Positions 1 to 7,193 of a stretch of 9,127 nucleotides of DNA are shown here, piece by piece. The notes beneath the pieces were generated by a model. It did not search any database, was not told the DNA's origin, and saw only the letters and a list, made by a program, of their open reading frames with translations. Numbering within the stretch: the first letter of the stretch is position 1; every line of letters begins with the position of its first letter. Source of the stretch: Calditrichota bacterium (lineage in GTDB: Bacteria; Calditrichota; Calditrichia; RBG-13-44-9); contig JAFGSO010000022.1 of NCBI GenBank assembly GCA_016934605.1, positions 1-9,127 on the forward strand, given 5' to 3'. A program made the translations under genes and the position numbers.

Positions 1-293
1 TCCAGAATACACCCGGCGATTTCCCAGTGCCCGGTTGTACTGTCTTTACCGGGCGAACGTTCAGCCATTTTACCAAAAGATGCCGTCGGTGCTTCTTGGT
101 ATTTCATTCCTTTTATGGGCACAATATTTCCGAGCCCGAGTTTTTCCAGATTCGGAAGATAAACACCACCAACCGCTTCGGCCAGATTACCCAGAGTATT
201 ACTGCCCCTGTCACCGAATTCTCCCGCATCTGGCAGCTCGCCGATACCAACTCCGTCCAGAATAATAATGATGGCTCTTTGGGGATCATTCAT
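1..293 (-). CDS. deoB: Phosphopentomutase, N-terminal part (runs off the left edge)
   Basis: Phosphopentomutase interconverts (deoxy)ribose 1-phosphate and 5-phosphate in cytoplasmic nucleoside salvage. Only the first 97 codons are inside the window; the rest lies beyond base 1. Reading leftward from the ATG at 293, the protein opens with RAIIIILDGVGIGELPDA, where Asp13 is the expected metal ligand of the alkaline-phosphatase superfamily core. FGDRGSNTLGN follows at about residues 26-36 and LPNLEKLGLGN at 46-56. The family signature GKDSTTGHWEIAG is at 82-94, and the Thr just before GHW (Thr87) matches the phosphorylated catalytic threonine. The start fits the usual family N-terminus, but no clear Shine-Dalgarno sequence precedes it. 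The gene is divergent from the EEP-family gene, with about 290 bases between them. Identification is firm from motifs; the state of the missing C-terminal part is unknown. Confidence 0.95.
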   Translation of the reverse strand, partial: MNDPQRAIIIILDGVGIGELPDAGEFGDRGSNTLGNLAEAVGGVYLPNLEKLGLGNIVPIKGMKYQEAPTASFGKMAERSPGKDSTTGHWEIAGCIL

Positions 294-585
294 ATAAGTT
301 CAAGTCTGTATATACAATATAAGATGACTATTCTGAGGAAAAGTGACGCAAAATCTGTAGTTTATTATGTTTTGCATGTCAAAAAGTCCATACGTAGCAT
401 TTTTCAAGGAACCATAAATATATTATCAAAATCAGAATTCGGAAACATAAAATTTTTAATTAATGGCTATTTATCTGTTCATATATTGACAATCCCCTGG
501 TATTTTAATTCAGGTGGAACAATTTTCTTTTAAATCCATATGATTCATTAAAATCGGGAAATTTTCTTTTTTCGTTCATAAAATT
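294..585. other. AT-rich divergent intergenic region (deoB / EEP gene)
   Basis: This 292-base stretch separates two divergent genes and should hold both promoters. It is AT-rich and shows no RNA gene, strong hairpin or believable small gene. A TTGACA at 486-491 points toward the EEP gene but has no -10-like hexamer at normal spacing. A long open frame on the plus strand extends into it from inside deoB, but its sequence is low-complexity translation of AT-rich DNA antisense to a real gene, so I do not call it. Confidence 0.6.
354..382 (-). promoter_or_regulatory. Weak candidate promoter for deoB
   Basis: On the minus strand a perfect TTGACA (382-377) is followed after 17 bases by TACAGA (359-354). 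The second hexamer matches only three of six positions of the sigma-70 -10 consensus. The pair lies about 60 bases upstream of the deoB start. If the organism uses a Bacteroidetes-type sigma factor, this consensus may not apply. It is offered only as a candidate. Confidence 0.2.
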
Positions 586-1440
586 ATGATCAAAATTCCT
601 CTATTGTTAACTGGCCTCGGTTTTTTCATACTGTTAACAGGCCTGTTCTTAATTAATTGTGAGAGCGGGCAGAATTATCTTTCACCCGAAGGTCCAAGAT
701 TTACCGGAAAATATGCCGTTCATCCGAAAACCTTCGATGATACTCTTAAAGTGGCCTCTTTTAATATTCAGTTTTCGGAAAAAATAGAGGAAGCGATATA
801 TACCCTGCGAAATTCTCCGGATTTTGAGGAAACGGATATTCTACTGCTGCAGGAGATGGACGAAACAGGAACAGAAATAATTTCAAAAGCACTGGGTTAT
901 GACTATGTTTACTATCCGGCCACAATACATCCACAGAGTGACAAGAATTTCGGAAATGCCATTCTTTCCATTTGGCCGATAAATAATACCCGAAAAATTC
1001 TTCTACCTCATGAGTTCTATATCAACAAGACGAGACGAATTGCTGTGGCAGGGACGGTTTCTGCGGGAAATTGGCAGATACGTGTTTTCAATGTTCATAT
1101 CGCAACGATTGCACTTAGCGAAGAAAAACGCCTTGCCCAGGTAGATTCTGTTATGAGAAGCATTTCCGGTCACCATTCCCGCATCATTGTCGGTGGTGAT
1201 TTCAATACTATTTTTGAAAAAAATATAAAAGATCTTGACTATATTTTTACCCTGAGTGAGTTCATACGTGCCAGTAAGGGATCCGGACTCACCATCGAGA
1301 AGGGTCCGTTGGATTTTACCGTAGATCATATCTACACAAAAGGTTTCCATGTTATTGAAAATGGCATCATTGAAACCGAAGCCAGCGACCATAATCTTGT
1401 GTGGGTAAAATTGGTTGCAGATAACCGGTCAGATCAATAA
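586..1440 (+). CDS. Membrane-anchored or lipoprotein-like endonuclease/exonuclease/phosphatase family protein
   Basis: This 284-residue protein belongs to the EEP fold, metal-dependent phosphodiesterases that act on nucleic acids, phosphoinositides or sphingomyelin-type substrates. The catalytic set is visible: SFNIQ with Asn60, LQEMD with Glu90, GNAILS at 124-129, NVH with His171, GGDFNT with Asp205 and Asn207, VDHIY at 246-250, and SDHN with Asp268 and His269. The N-terminus has one hydrophobic segment (about residues 4-24) ending in LINC with Cys25. That is either a signal anchor or an imperfect lipobox, because Asn at -1 is unusual. The enzyme domain is therefore predicted outside the cytoplasm. 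The ATG at 586 is chosen because it includes this segment; the Shine-Dalgarno match is weak. The gene's last 7 bases overlap the end of the convergent peptidase gene. The family is secure; the substrate cannot be told from sequence. Confidence 0.88.
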   Translation: MIKIPLLLTGLGFFILLTGLFLINCESGQNYLSPEGPRFTGKYAVHPKTFDDTLKVASFNIQFSEKIEEAIYTLRNSPDFEETDILLLQEMDETGTEIISKALGYDYVYYPATIHPQSDKNFGNAILSIWPINNTRKILLPHEFYINKTRRIAVAGTVSAGNWQIRVFNVHIATIALSEEKRLAQVDSVMRSISGHHSRIIVGGDFNTIFEKNIKDLDYIFTLSEFIRASKGSGLTIEKGPLDFTVDHIYTKGFHVIENGIIETEASDHNLVWVKLVADNRSDQ

Positions 1441-3140
1441 AGCACGGTTAATTTCCCGACTCTCTTGCCGGATGGAGTTGAGATCCGGTATATATATATC
1501 CCGGCAGCCACAGGATTCCCGTGCTGATTGCGGCCATCCCAGCGAACCAGATTCATTCCTTCCAATCCCTGTTGAAAACTGTCTTTTACCTTTTGTCCCA
1601 GTATGTTAAATATTTCCAGATGAATTTCATCGGTCCCAGAGGGCAGGGATACGGGAAAATATACGATTCCCATGTTATGTCCATACGGATTGGGATAGGC
1701 ATGAACAGAAAGTGGGGAATCCGGTCCGAATCCCTGAGACAGCTCCCACGCCCGCAATGCATCAATTTTTCCCCAGCCCCTGTCGTTATTCGGTGCCGCA
1801 GCACTATCACCAGATGTTCTCAGAACATAGAGCAGGTCATCGACATTCAAGTACGGATTCTGCTCAATAAGCAACGCTGCTACGCCGGCAGCCAGTGGAC
1901 AACTTAAGGAAGTCCCTCCGGCCGGATAAAATGAAGAACCGGTTGATGCACCATATACTCCCTCTCCAAGTGCCACTACATCCGGTTTAATACGATCATC
2001 GGCAGTTGGTCCTCTGGAACTGAACAAAGAAACATTATTGCGACTATTAACCGATCCCACCGCCAGAGCATAAGGTCCGTCGGCAGGTGCGGTAATATAA
2101 TACCAGGGACTGCTTCCTTCGTTTCCCGCTGAGGTAACCACCAGCACTCCCCTGATGCCCAGTTCATTGGCAGCACGGGTAATGATAGTGGTCTCGCCAT
2201 CCATATCCTGGTATGTGTAACTTTCCTGTCCCGGATCGAAGGTTGAATAGCCCAATGAAGTGGAAACGATATCTGCCCCAAGTTGTTCGGCCCATTCTGC
2301 TGCCATTGCCCAGTTATCTTCTTCCGCATGGATTTCCTGATTATAAATCTCGGTTTTAGCCAGGAGAAAACTGGCATTGTAAGCCGGCCCAATCAGGGTA
2401 TCCGGTAAATATCCGGCCAGTACCGAAAGCACCAGGGTTCCGTGATTATCCTGGCTGGATACGTCTCCGGGCTGATTTGAGGTTACACTGTCCTGCTGGA
2501 TAAAATCATATTCCGCAATCAGCCGGGATTGAATGTGCTGAAGCGCTGGATTAGCCAGCCGGTAACCGGTATCCATCAGGGCGATGATAACTCCCTCTCC
2601 GGTTAAACCTTTTTGATGCAGCAGATGGATATTATGAAATTCTATCTGAAAGGTTGACAGTCCGTAACCAATATCCTGAAGATTATCTGACAAAAACGGT
2701 TTAGGGAACTGGATTAACGATGGTTCGGGAGCTGTTTTCTTATCAATAATCCACTTTTTGACAGGTGTCACCTTTTCAACAAAAGGTAACACCGCAATCC
2801 GTCTCAAGAGTGTATCCGAAGCATAGCCGCTCACTGCATTCAGCCATCGTGATGTGGCGTGGACCCGGAAACCCATCTGTCTCAACGTCTCGATGTAAGT
2901 CTCTTCCAGTGAAAGGTCGGCATAAATAACTGATTTGCTGAACGGATCAATTCCACGGATACGGCGACGGTCAATTACCTGAGCAGGAAGCTTTTGTTCT
3001 ACCATCGCTTTCTGTTTCCCGAAACTGTACTTTTCAGCCGATCCTTTATCAGAGAAAAATACCCAGTGACGCCTTTGGTCTGCCGCAGCCAGCAAAATAA
3101 AACAGAGCAGAAATATCAAACCCCGTACAAAAAGCGCCAT
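1434..3140 (-). CDS. Secreted subtilisin-like S8 serine peptidase with C-terminal sorting (FlgD-like/T9SS-type) domain
   Basis: This 568-residue exported subtilase has a signal peptide at about residues 1-20 (LIFLLCFILLAAA). An N-terminal prodomain-like region spans about 25-130, with the RWLNAVSGYA and LPFVEKV pattern common in Bacteroidetes-type secreted subtilases. The peptidase domain spans about 155-470. The catalytic triad is intact: Asp190 in ALMDTGY, His233 in DNHGTLV and Ser411 in GTSLSCP, with oxyanion Asn340 in SAGNEG. Residues 478-568 form a beta-rich tail (AYPNPYG, LEIFNILGQKV, WDGRNQHGNP, AAGIYIYRI, KLTVLY) typical of type IX sorting or FlgD-like Ig modules in FCB bacteria. The tail predicts surface attachment or secretion by T9SS, though no secretion gene lies here. 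The start at 3140 follows AAGGAG by 7 bases. The cyclophilin gene lies 41 bases upstream on the same strand. Substrate is unknown, probably general protein degradation. Confidence 0.95.
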   Translation of the reverse strand: MALFVRGLIFLLCFILLAAADQRRHWVFFSDKGSAEKYSFGKQKAMVEQKLPAQVIDRRRIRGIDPFSKSVIYADLSLEETYIETLRQMGFRVHATSRWLNAVSGYASDTLLRRIAVLPFVEKVTPVKKWIIDKKTAPEPSLIQFPKPFLSDNLQDIGYGLSTFQIEFHNIHLLHQKGLTGEGVIIALMDTGYRLANPALQHIQSRLIAEYDFIQQDSVTSNQPGDVSSQDNHGTLVLSVLAGYLPDTLIGPAYNASFLLAKTEIYNQEIHAEEDNWAMAAEWAEQLGADIVSTSLGYSTFDPGQESYTYQDMDGETTIITRAANELGIRGVLVVTSAGNEGSSPWYYITAPADGPYALAVGSVNSRNNVSLFSSRGPTADDRIKPDVVALGEGVYGASTGSSFYPAGGTSLSCPLAAGVAALLIEQNPYLNVDDLLYVLRTSGDSAAAPNNDRGWGKIDALRAWELSQGFGPDSPLSVHAYPNPYGHNMGIVYFPVSLPSGTDEIHLEIFNILGQKVKDSFQQGLEGMNLVRWDGRNQHGNPVAAGIYIYRISTPSGKRVGKLTVLY

Positions 3141-3181
3141 GTCACTACTCCTTACGTAAATATTGGCTTTCTGAAGTGATT

Positions 3182-3757
3182 TTATTCCACGGTTTTTATA
3201 TAAACCCGTTTCATAATCACAGGATTCACCGGAGACTGACCTTCTACCGGCATGGAGGCGATTTCATCTACAATCTCCATTCCCTCCACAACCTGCCCAA
3301 AAATGGTGTAACCCATCATATCGAGCCGGGGCTGGGGATTGAGACAAATATAAAATTGACTACCGTTGGACCTTTTCTCCGGATTAACCGCGTCTCCCTG
3401 GCGGGCGGCCCCAACCGATCCCCGCAGATGGGGAATTCCAAGCTCTGCCGGAATGGTGTATCCGGGACCACCGCGGCCGTCGTTTTTAAGATCGTTATCC
3501 TTGCTTAAAGGATCGCCTCCCTGGATGACGAAACCGGGAACCACCCGGTGAAAAGTTGTGCTGTCCAGAAATCCCTCCCGGGCCAGTTTTTTGAAATTAT
3601 CACTGTGAAGCGGAGTCTCTTCTTCATTGAGATCTATAATAATGTTACCAATTTCAGTTTCAATGACTAAAAGTTCTTCCTTCGTTTCGCTGTCCTGGGA
3701 ATAAGCAGTGGGGATCAATATCGATAATGCCAATAATACGCAAAATATGGTTTTCAT
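3182..3757 (-). CDS. Exported cyclophilin-type peptidyl-prolyl cis-trans isomerase
   Basis: This 191-residue protein catalyses cis-trans isomerisation of proline peptide bonds. A signal peptide covers residues 1-20 (hydrophobic core CVLLALSILIP, likely cleavage after AYS), so it should act in the periplasm. The single cyclophilin domain runs from about 28 to 190. Its active-site motifs are FHRVVPGFVIQGGDP (70-83, with catalytic Arg71 and Gln79), NGSQFYI (131-137) and FGQVVEGMEIVDEI (153-166). Length fits a single-domain bacterial secreted cyclophilin (PpiA-like). The ATG at 3757 follows AGGAGA by about 7 bases, a good ribosome binding site. The subtilase gene begins 41 bases downstream, so the two are probably co-transcribed. 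A role in folding exported proteins, perhaps including that peptidase, is inference. Confidence 0.95.
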   Translation of the reverse strand: MKTIFCVLLALSILIPTAYSQDSETKEELLVIETEIGNIIIDLNEEETPLHSDNFKKLAREGFLDSTTFHRVVPGFVIQGGDPLSKDNDLKNDGRGGPGYTIPAELGIPHLRGSVGAARQGDAVNPEKRSNGSQFYICLNPQPRLDMMGYTIFGQVVEGMEIVDEIASMPVEGQSPVNPVIMKRVYIKTVE

Positions 3758-3812
3758 GATTTATCTCCTGAGTATGTATTTAAATCGTTTTCTCCAGGAA
3801 AAAAGATATGCC

Positions 3813-3845
3813 ATTATACTACAGAAGAATGTAGCAGGGTTTCAA
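3813..3845 (-). promoter_or_regulatory. Candidate promoter for cyclophilin-peptidase operon
   Basis: On the minus strand a perfect TATAAT (3818-3813) lies about 55 bases before the cyclophilin start. A TTGAAA (3845-3840) lies upstream, but the spacer is 21 bases, longer than the usual 16-18, so the pair is imperfect. Between them is a small inverted repeat, CTACA-TTCTTC-TGTAG, which could be a regulator site or chance. The -10 is the only strong part. Confidence 0.3.
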
Positions 3846-3975
3846 CCTTTTTTAAAAAGCGAATTAAAATTTTAAAAATACTACATCAATTATTCTATAT
3901 CACCGGCTGTTAATCCCGTCAGAAAACTGATTCTGGGTGAATTATTATTCCGTGCTCCATTATTTGACCTTTGTT

Positions 3976-4015
3976 TTGATTTATCAATTTTATTATATTT
4001 TTAAGCTTTTAAAAA
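3976..4015. promoter_or_regulatory. Two AT-rich palindromes upstream of the aminotransferase operon
   Basis: TTGAT-TT-ATCAA (3976-3987) is a perfect 5-base palindrome with a 2-base centre. TTTTTAA-GCTT-TTAAAAA (3998-4015) is a perfect 7-base inverted repeat. Both lie within 75 bases of the start codon, where operators usually sit. The first resembles an FNR half-site pair but has a 2-base spacer where FNR boxes have 4, so it is not called as one. AT-only palindromes arise easily by chance in such sequence. Confidence 0.2.
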
Positions 4016-4050
4016 TATAAATTACAGAACATTACGTTTTCGGAGGCCAT

Positions 4051-5160
4051 ATGAATATTCAAATGGTGGATGTAAAAAGACAATATCAGCGGTACAAAAC
4101 GGAAATTGATGCAGCTGTGATGGAGGTAATGGCATCCGGACAGTTCATCAATGGACCTGCTGTCCATAAATTTTCCGAAGATATTCAAAACTATCTTGGA
4201 GTGAAAGCAGCCATCCCTTGCGCCAGCGGTACCGATGCCCTGCAGCTGGCCTTAATGGCGATGGATATTGTTCCGGGCGATGAGGTCATCACCACCCCAT
4301 TCACTTTTGTAGCAACCGCCGAGACTATTGCCATCCTTGGTGCAAAACCGGTGTATGTGGACATTGATGACAAAACCTTTAATATCAGACCCGATCTTAT
4401 CAAAGAGGCAATAACCTCACGTACAAAAGCCATTATTCCGGTCCATCTTTATGGGCAGTCAGCTGATCTGGATCCGATTATTGAAGTTGCCTGCGACAAT
4501 AATCTAGCCGTTATCGAAGATGCCGCACAGGCGCTGGGAGAAAAATACAAAGGAAAACCGGTTTGCACTATGAGTCTTTTGTCCTGCATCTCCTTTTTCC
4601 CCAGCAAGAATCTTGGTGCCTTCGGGGATGGCGGAATGGTGACAACCAACAACGAAAATCTGGCAGAAAAAGTCCGTCAGATTGCCAATCATGGATCCAG
4701 TGAGCGCTATTATCACAATTTTCTTGGAGTAAACAGCCGCCTGGATACCATTCAGGCCGCCATTCTCAGGGTAAAATTGAAACATCTGGACGAATGGAAT
4801 CAGGCAAGGCACGAAAACGCGATATATTATTCAGAAAATTTGCAGATGCCCGGTATAATTACTCCATTCATCGCAGATTTCGCAAATCACATCTTCCATC
4901 AGTACACCATTCAGGTGGAAAGTAACCGCAATGAACTGCAGAAATATCTGAACGGGAAAAAAATTCCGAACGCCATTTATTATCCCATTCCACTACACCT
5001 GCAAAAGGCTTATCGTGAGGTTTCCGGTTACCGGGAAGGAGATTTTCCGGTTTCGGAGAAAATGGCCGAACGGGTAATTTCATTGCCGATGCATCCCGAT
5101 CTCACCCGGGAGGAACAGGATTATATTATTGAAGCTGTCAGGGAATTTATGCAGCAATAG
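4051..5160 (+). CDS. DegT/DnrJ/EryC1/StrS-family PLP-dependent sugar aminotransferase
   Basis: This 369-residue cytoplasmic enzyme moves an amino group, usually from glutamate, onto a nucleotide-linked keto-sugar to make amino sugars for surface polysaccharide or glycans. It is full length for the family. Visible motifs are ASGTDAL (58-64, cofactor phosphate binding), PFTF (83-86), VDID (103-106), HLYGQ (132-136), EDAAQ (156-160, Asp157 and Gln160 near the pyridine ring), SFFPSKNLGAFGDGG (181-195, Lys186 forming the Schiff base) and NSRLD (228-232). The opening MNIQMVDVKRQY matches family starts and is preceded by GGAGG. The stretch CTMSLLSCI just before the lysine motif lacks the common G-D-I-G consensus. 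The overall pattern resembles WbpE/WlbC-type enzymes, but the exact sugar cannot be assigned. No other sugar-pathway gene is adjacent. It is first in a rightward cluster, 24 bases before serS. Confidence 0.92.
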   Translation: MNIQMVDVKRQYQRYKTEIDAAVMEVMASGQFINGPAVHKFSEDIQNYLGVKAAIPCASGTDALQLALMAMDIVPGDEVITTPFTFVATAETIAILGAKPVYVDIDDKTFNIRPDLIKEAITSRTKAIIPVHLYGQSADLDPIIEVACDNNLAVIEDAAQALGEKYKGKPVCTMSLLSCISFFPSKNLGAFGDGGMVTTNNENLAEKVRQIANHGSSERYYHNFLGVNSRLDTIQAAILRVKLKHLDEWNQARHENAIYYSENLQMPGIITPFIADFANHIFHQYTIQVESNRNELQKYLNGKKIPNAIYYPIPLHLQKAYREVSGYREGDFPVSEKMAERVISLPMHPDLTREEQDYIIEAVREFMQQ

Positions 5161-5184
5161 GATAGTAAAGCAGAGGAAACTGTT

Positions 5185-6465
5185 ATGCTTGATATGAAAT
5201 TCATTCGGGAAAATCCCGATCTGGTAAAACAGGGAATCAGAAATAAAGGTGAAAAAGCTGATGTGGACGGCATCCTTGAACTGGATGAAAAACGCCGCAC
5301 CATCATTCAGCAGGTAGAAAGCCTGAAACATGAACGGAATGAAATGTCTCAGGAAGTGAGCAGACTGAAAAAAGAGGGAAAACCTGCAGACGAGGTAATA
5401 TCCCGTACCCGCGAAATTTCACAGACGATAAAAGATTACGATGAAGATCTTAAGAAGATAGAATTTTCACTGAAGGAAATGCTGGATTGGATTCCCAATC
5501 TTCCGCATGAATCTGTGCCAGTAGGAAAGGATGCTTCCGATAATGTGGTGATCCGCGCCTGGGGAAAAATACCAGAGTTTGATTTTGAAATATCCGGCCA
5601 TCTGGAAATTGCAGAACGGCTGGATATCATCGATTTTCCGCGAGGCAGCAAGGTATCCGGCCGTGGGTTTCCGGTATACAAGGGGAAAGGTGCCCGGCTG
5701 GAACGGGCGCTTATTAATTTTATGCTGGACACCCACAGCGCGGAACACGGTTACAGAGAGGTATTTACACCGTTTCTGGTTAACCGGGAAAGTATGTATG
5801 GTACAGCCCAGCTTCCCAAGCTGGAAGAAGATATGTATCTTTGCCAGGAGGATGATCTTTTCCTGATTCCCACTGCCGAAGTTCCCATAACCAATCTGCA
5901 CCGGGACGAAATACTGGACGGTGAAAATCTCCCGGTCAGATATTGTGGGTACACCGCCTGTTTCCGCCGGGAAGCCGGATCCTGGGGAAAGGAAACCCGG
6001 GGTTTTCTGCGGGTTCATCAATTTAATAAAGTTGAACTTGTTAAAATAGTAACACCGGAAAGTTCCTACCAAGAGCTGGAATCACTATTAAAGGATGCCA
6101 CCCGGATTCTGGAGCTGCTGGGAATACCATACCGGGTTATAGAACTCTGTACCGGCGATCTGAGTTTTGGCGCTGCCAAATGTTACGATATTGAAGTATG
6201 GTCTCCATTTGAAAAGCGCTGGCTGGAAGCGAGCAGTTGCAGTAATTTTGAGGATTTTCAGGCCAGACGGTTGAATTTGCGTTTCCGCCGGGTTCCCACG
6301 GCAAAGCCGGAATTTCCCCATTCCCTGAATGGTTCGGGACTGGCGACTTCCAGGCTGATGGTGGCTCTGCTGGAAGTTAATCAGACTGATGAAGGTTCGG
6401 TAATGGTCCCTGACGTTCTACGAAAATATACCGGTTTTCCGATAATCAAGCGTGAGGATTATTAG
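5185..6465 (+). CDS. serS: Seryl-tRNA synthetase
   Basis: This class II synthetase charges tRNA-Ser (and tRNA-Sec where present) with serine in the cytoplasm. At 426 residues it has normal length. The N-terminal tRNA-binding arm is a charged helical coiled coil at about 28-100 (many E, K and R with heptad leucines), followed by the hinge WIPNLPHESVPVG (102-114). The catalytic core shows the serine-binding TAE loop (230-232), motif 2 as CFRREAGSWGKETRGFLRVHQF (259-280) and motif 3 as NGSGLATSRLMVALLE (382-397). Segment LEASSCSNFEDFQ (347-359) has the form seen in Bacteroidetes and relatives. The ATG at 5185 follows GAGGAAA at good spacing. The gene sits 24 bases after the aminotransferase and 5 bases before the acyltransferase, suggesting an operon. 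All key motifs are intact. Confidence 0.97.
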   Translation: MLDMKFIRENPDLVKQGIRNKGEKADVDGILELDEKRRTIIQQVESLKHERNEMSQEVSRLKKEGKPADEVISRTREISQTIKDYDEDLKKIEFSLKEMLDWIPNLPHESVPVGKDASDNVVIRAWGKIPEFDFEISGHLEIAERLDIIDFPRGSKVSGRGFPVYKGKGARLERALINFMLDTHSAEHGYREVFTPFLVNRESMYGTAQLPKLEEDMYLCQEDDLFLIPTAEVPITNLHRDEILDGENLPVRYCGYTACFRREAGSWGKETRGFLRVHQFNKVELVKIVTPESSYQELESLLKDATRILELLGIPYRVIELCTGDLSFGAAKCYDIEVWSPFEKRWLEASSCSNFEDFQARRLNLRFRRVPTAKPEFPHSLNGSGLATSRLMVALLEVNQTDEGSVMVPDVLRKYTGFPIIKREDY

Positions 6466-6470
6466 GCTTC

Positions 6471-7193
6471 ATGCTGCATCTCATATTTTTTATCATAATA
6501 TTTGTTTCTGCCACTGTTTTTTGTGCCATTCTGGCAATTTTCGGTGGAATATTCAATCCGTATTCCTCATATAATACTGCGGTAATTCGCCTGTGGGCCA
6601 GGATCTCCGTGATTGCTGCCGGCGTTAAACTCCGGATAGAGGGACTGGAAAATATCCGTCCGGAAAATTCCTATGTGGTTGTTGCCAATCATCAAAGTCA
6701 TATGGATATACCGGTAATTAATGTGGCTCTGCCAAATGCTTTACGAATCATCGCCAAAAAAGAATTGTTTACAATTCCCTTTTTAGGATGGGGAATGAAG
6801 GCGGTGGGAATGCTGAAAATTGATCGGACCAACCAGAAAAAATCAATTGAGACGCTTAAAGGTGCAGAAAATATTATTCGGTCTTGTAATCTATCGATTC
6901 TGGCATTTCCGGAAGGGACACGAAGTCCGGATGGTAAGATCCACAACTTTAAAAAAGGACCATTCATTATGGCCATTAATACCGGTATTCCTGTTCTTCC
7001 TGTTTCTATCAGCGGTACCCGGAATATTATTCCAAAAGGAAAAATCCGGATCAATAGCGGTCCGGTTAAAATAGTGATTCATCCTCCCATAGATACGTCT
7101 CGATACACCCTGGAAAACCGGAATAAACTGGTTCAGAAAACCCGGAATTTCATAGAGAAAGGTTTTATCGAAAATTATGGCCGATCATCCTAA
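6471..7193 (+). CDS. plsC: 1-acyl-sn-glycerol-3-phosphate acyltransferase (PlsC family)
   Basis: This 240-residue membrane enzyme is predicted to transfer a fatty acyl group to the sn-2 position of lysophosphatidate, giving phosphatidate for phospholipid synthesis. A hydrophobic N-terminal segment (about 2-26) anchors it in the inner membrane. The four acyltransferase blocks are present: NHQSHMD (73-79) with the HX4D catalytic pair His74/Asp79, LKIDRT around Arg119, FPEGTRS (146-152) and the VLPVSISG block (175-182). The start lies 5 bases after the serS stop and has only a weak upstream AGG, so translation probably depends on coupling to serS. Its last 17 bases overlap upp. The family also includes acyltransferases for other lipids, so strict PlsC specificity is likely but not proven. 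Confidence 0.9.
   Translation: MLHLIFFIIIFVSATVFCAILAIFGGIFNPYSSYNTAVIRLWARISVIAAGVKLRIEGLENIRPENSYVVVANHQSHMDIPVINVALPNALRIIAKKELFTIPFLGWGMKAVGMLKIDRTNQKKSIETLKGAENIIRSCNLSILAFPEGTRSPDGKIHNFKKGPFIMAINTGIPVLPVSISGTRNIIPKGKIRINSGPVKIVIHPPIDTSRYTLENRNKLVQKTRNFIEKGFIENYGRSS

Larger units (their letters stand above)
3758..4050. other. AT-rich divergent intergenic region (cyclophilin / aminotransferase)
   Basis: These 293 bases lie between divergent genes and must contain promoters for the cyclophilin-peptidase pair (leftward) and the aminotransferase-serS-plsC-upp run (rightward). Base composition is strongly AT-biased, particularly at 3960-4022. The rightward start is preceded by CGGAGG, a strong Shine-Dalgarno sequence 4 bases before the ATG. 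I see no coding frame or RNA gene. Individual candidate sites are listed separately. Confidence 0.6.

Noticed and set aside
27..533. Plus-strand open frame of 168 codons at the left edge
   Set aside because: Its first half is antisense to the clearly identified deoB, and its second half is AT-rich intergenic sequence with low-complexity translation.
1487..1506. CCGG-(TA)n-CCCGG near-palindrome suggesting a hairpin or microsatellite
   Set aside because: It lies inside the subtilase gene and encodes the conserved GIYIYR strand of the sorting domain, so the alternating codons explain it.
3976..3987. FNR/CRP-type operator (TTGAT..ATCAA)
   Set aside because: The half-sites are separated by 2 bases where FNR needs 4, and the sequence is too AT-rich to exclude chance.
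5467..6072. Long antisense open frames within serS and the aminotransferase gene
   Set aside because: The plus-strand genes carry full sets of family motifs, and the antisense frames have no ribosome binding sites or domain features.
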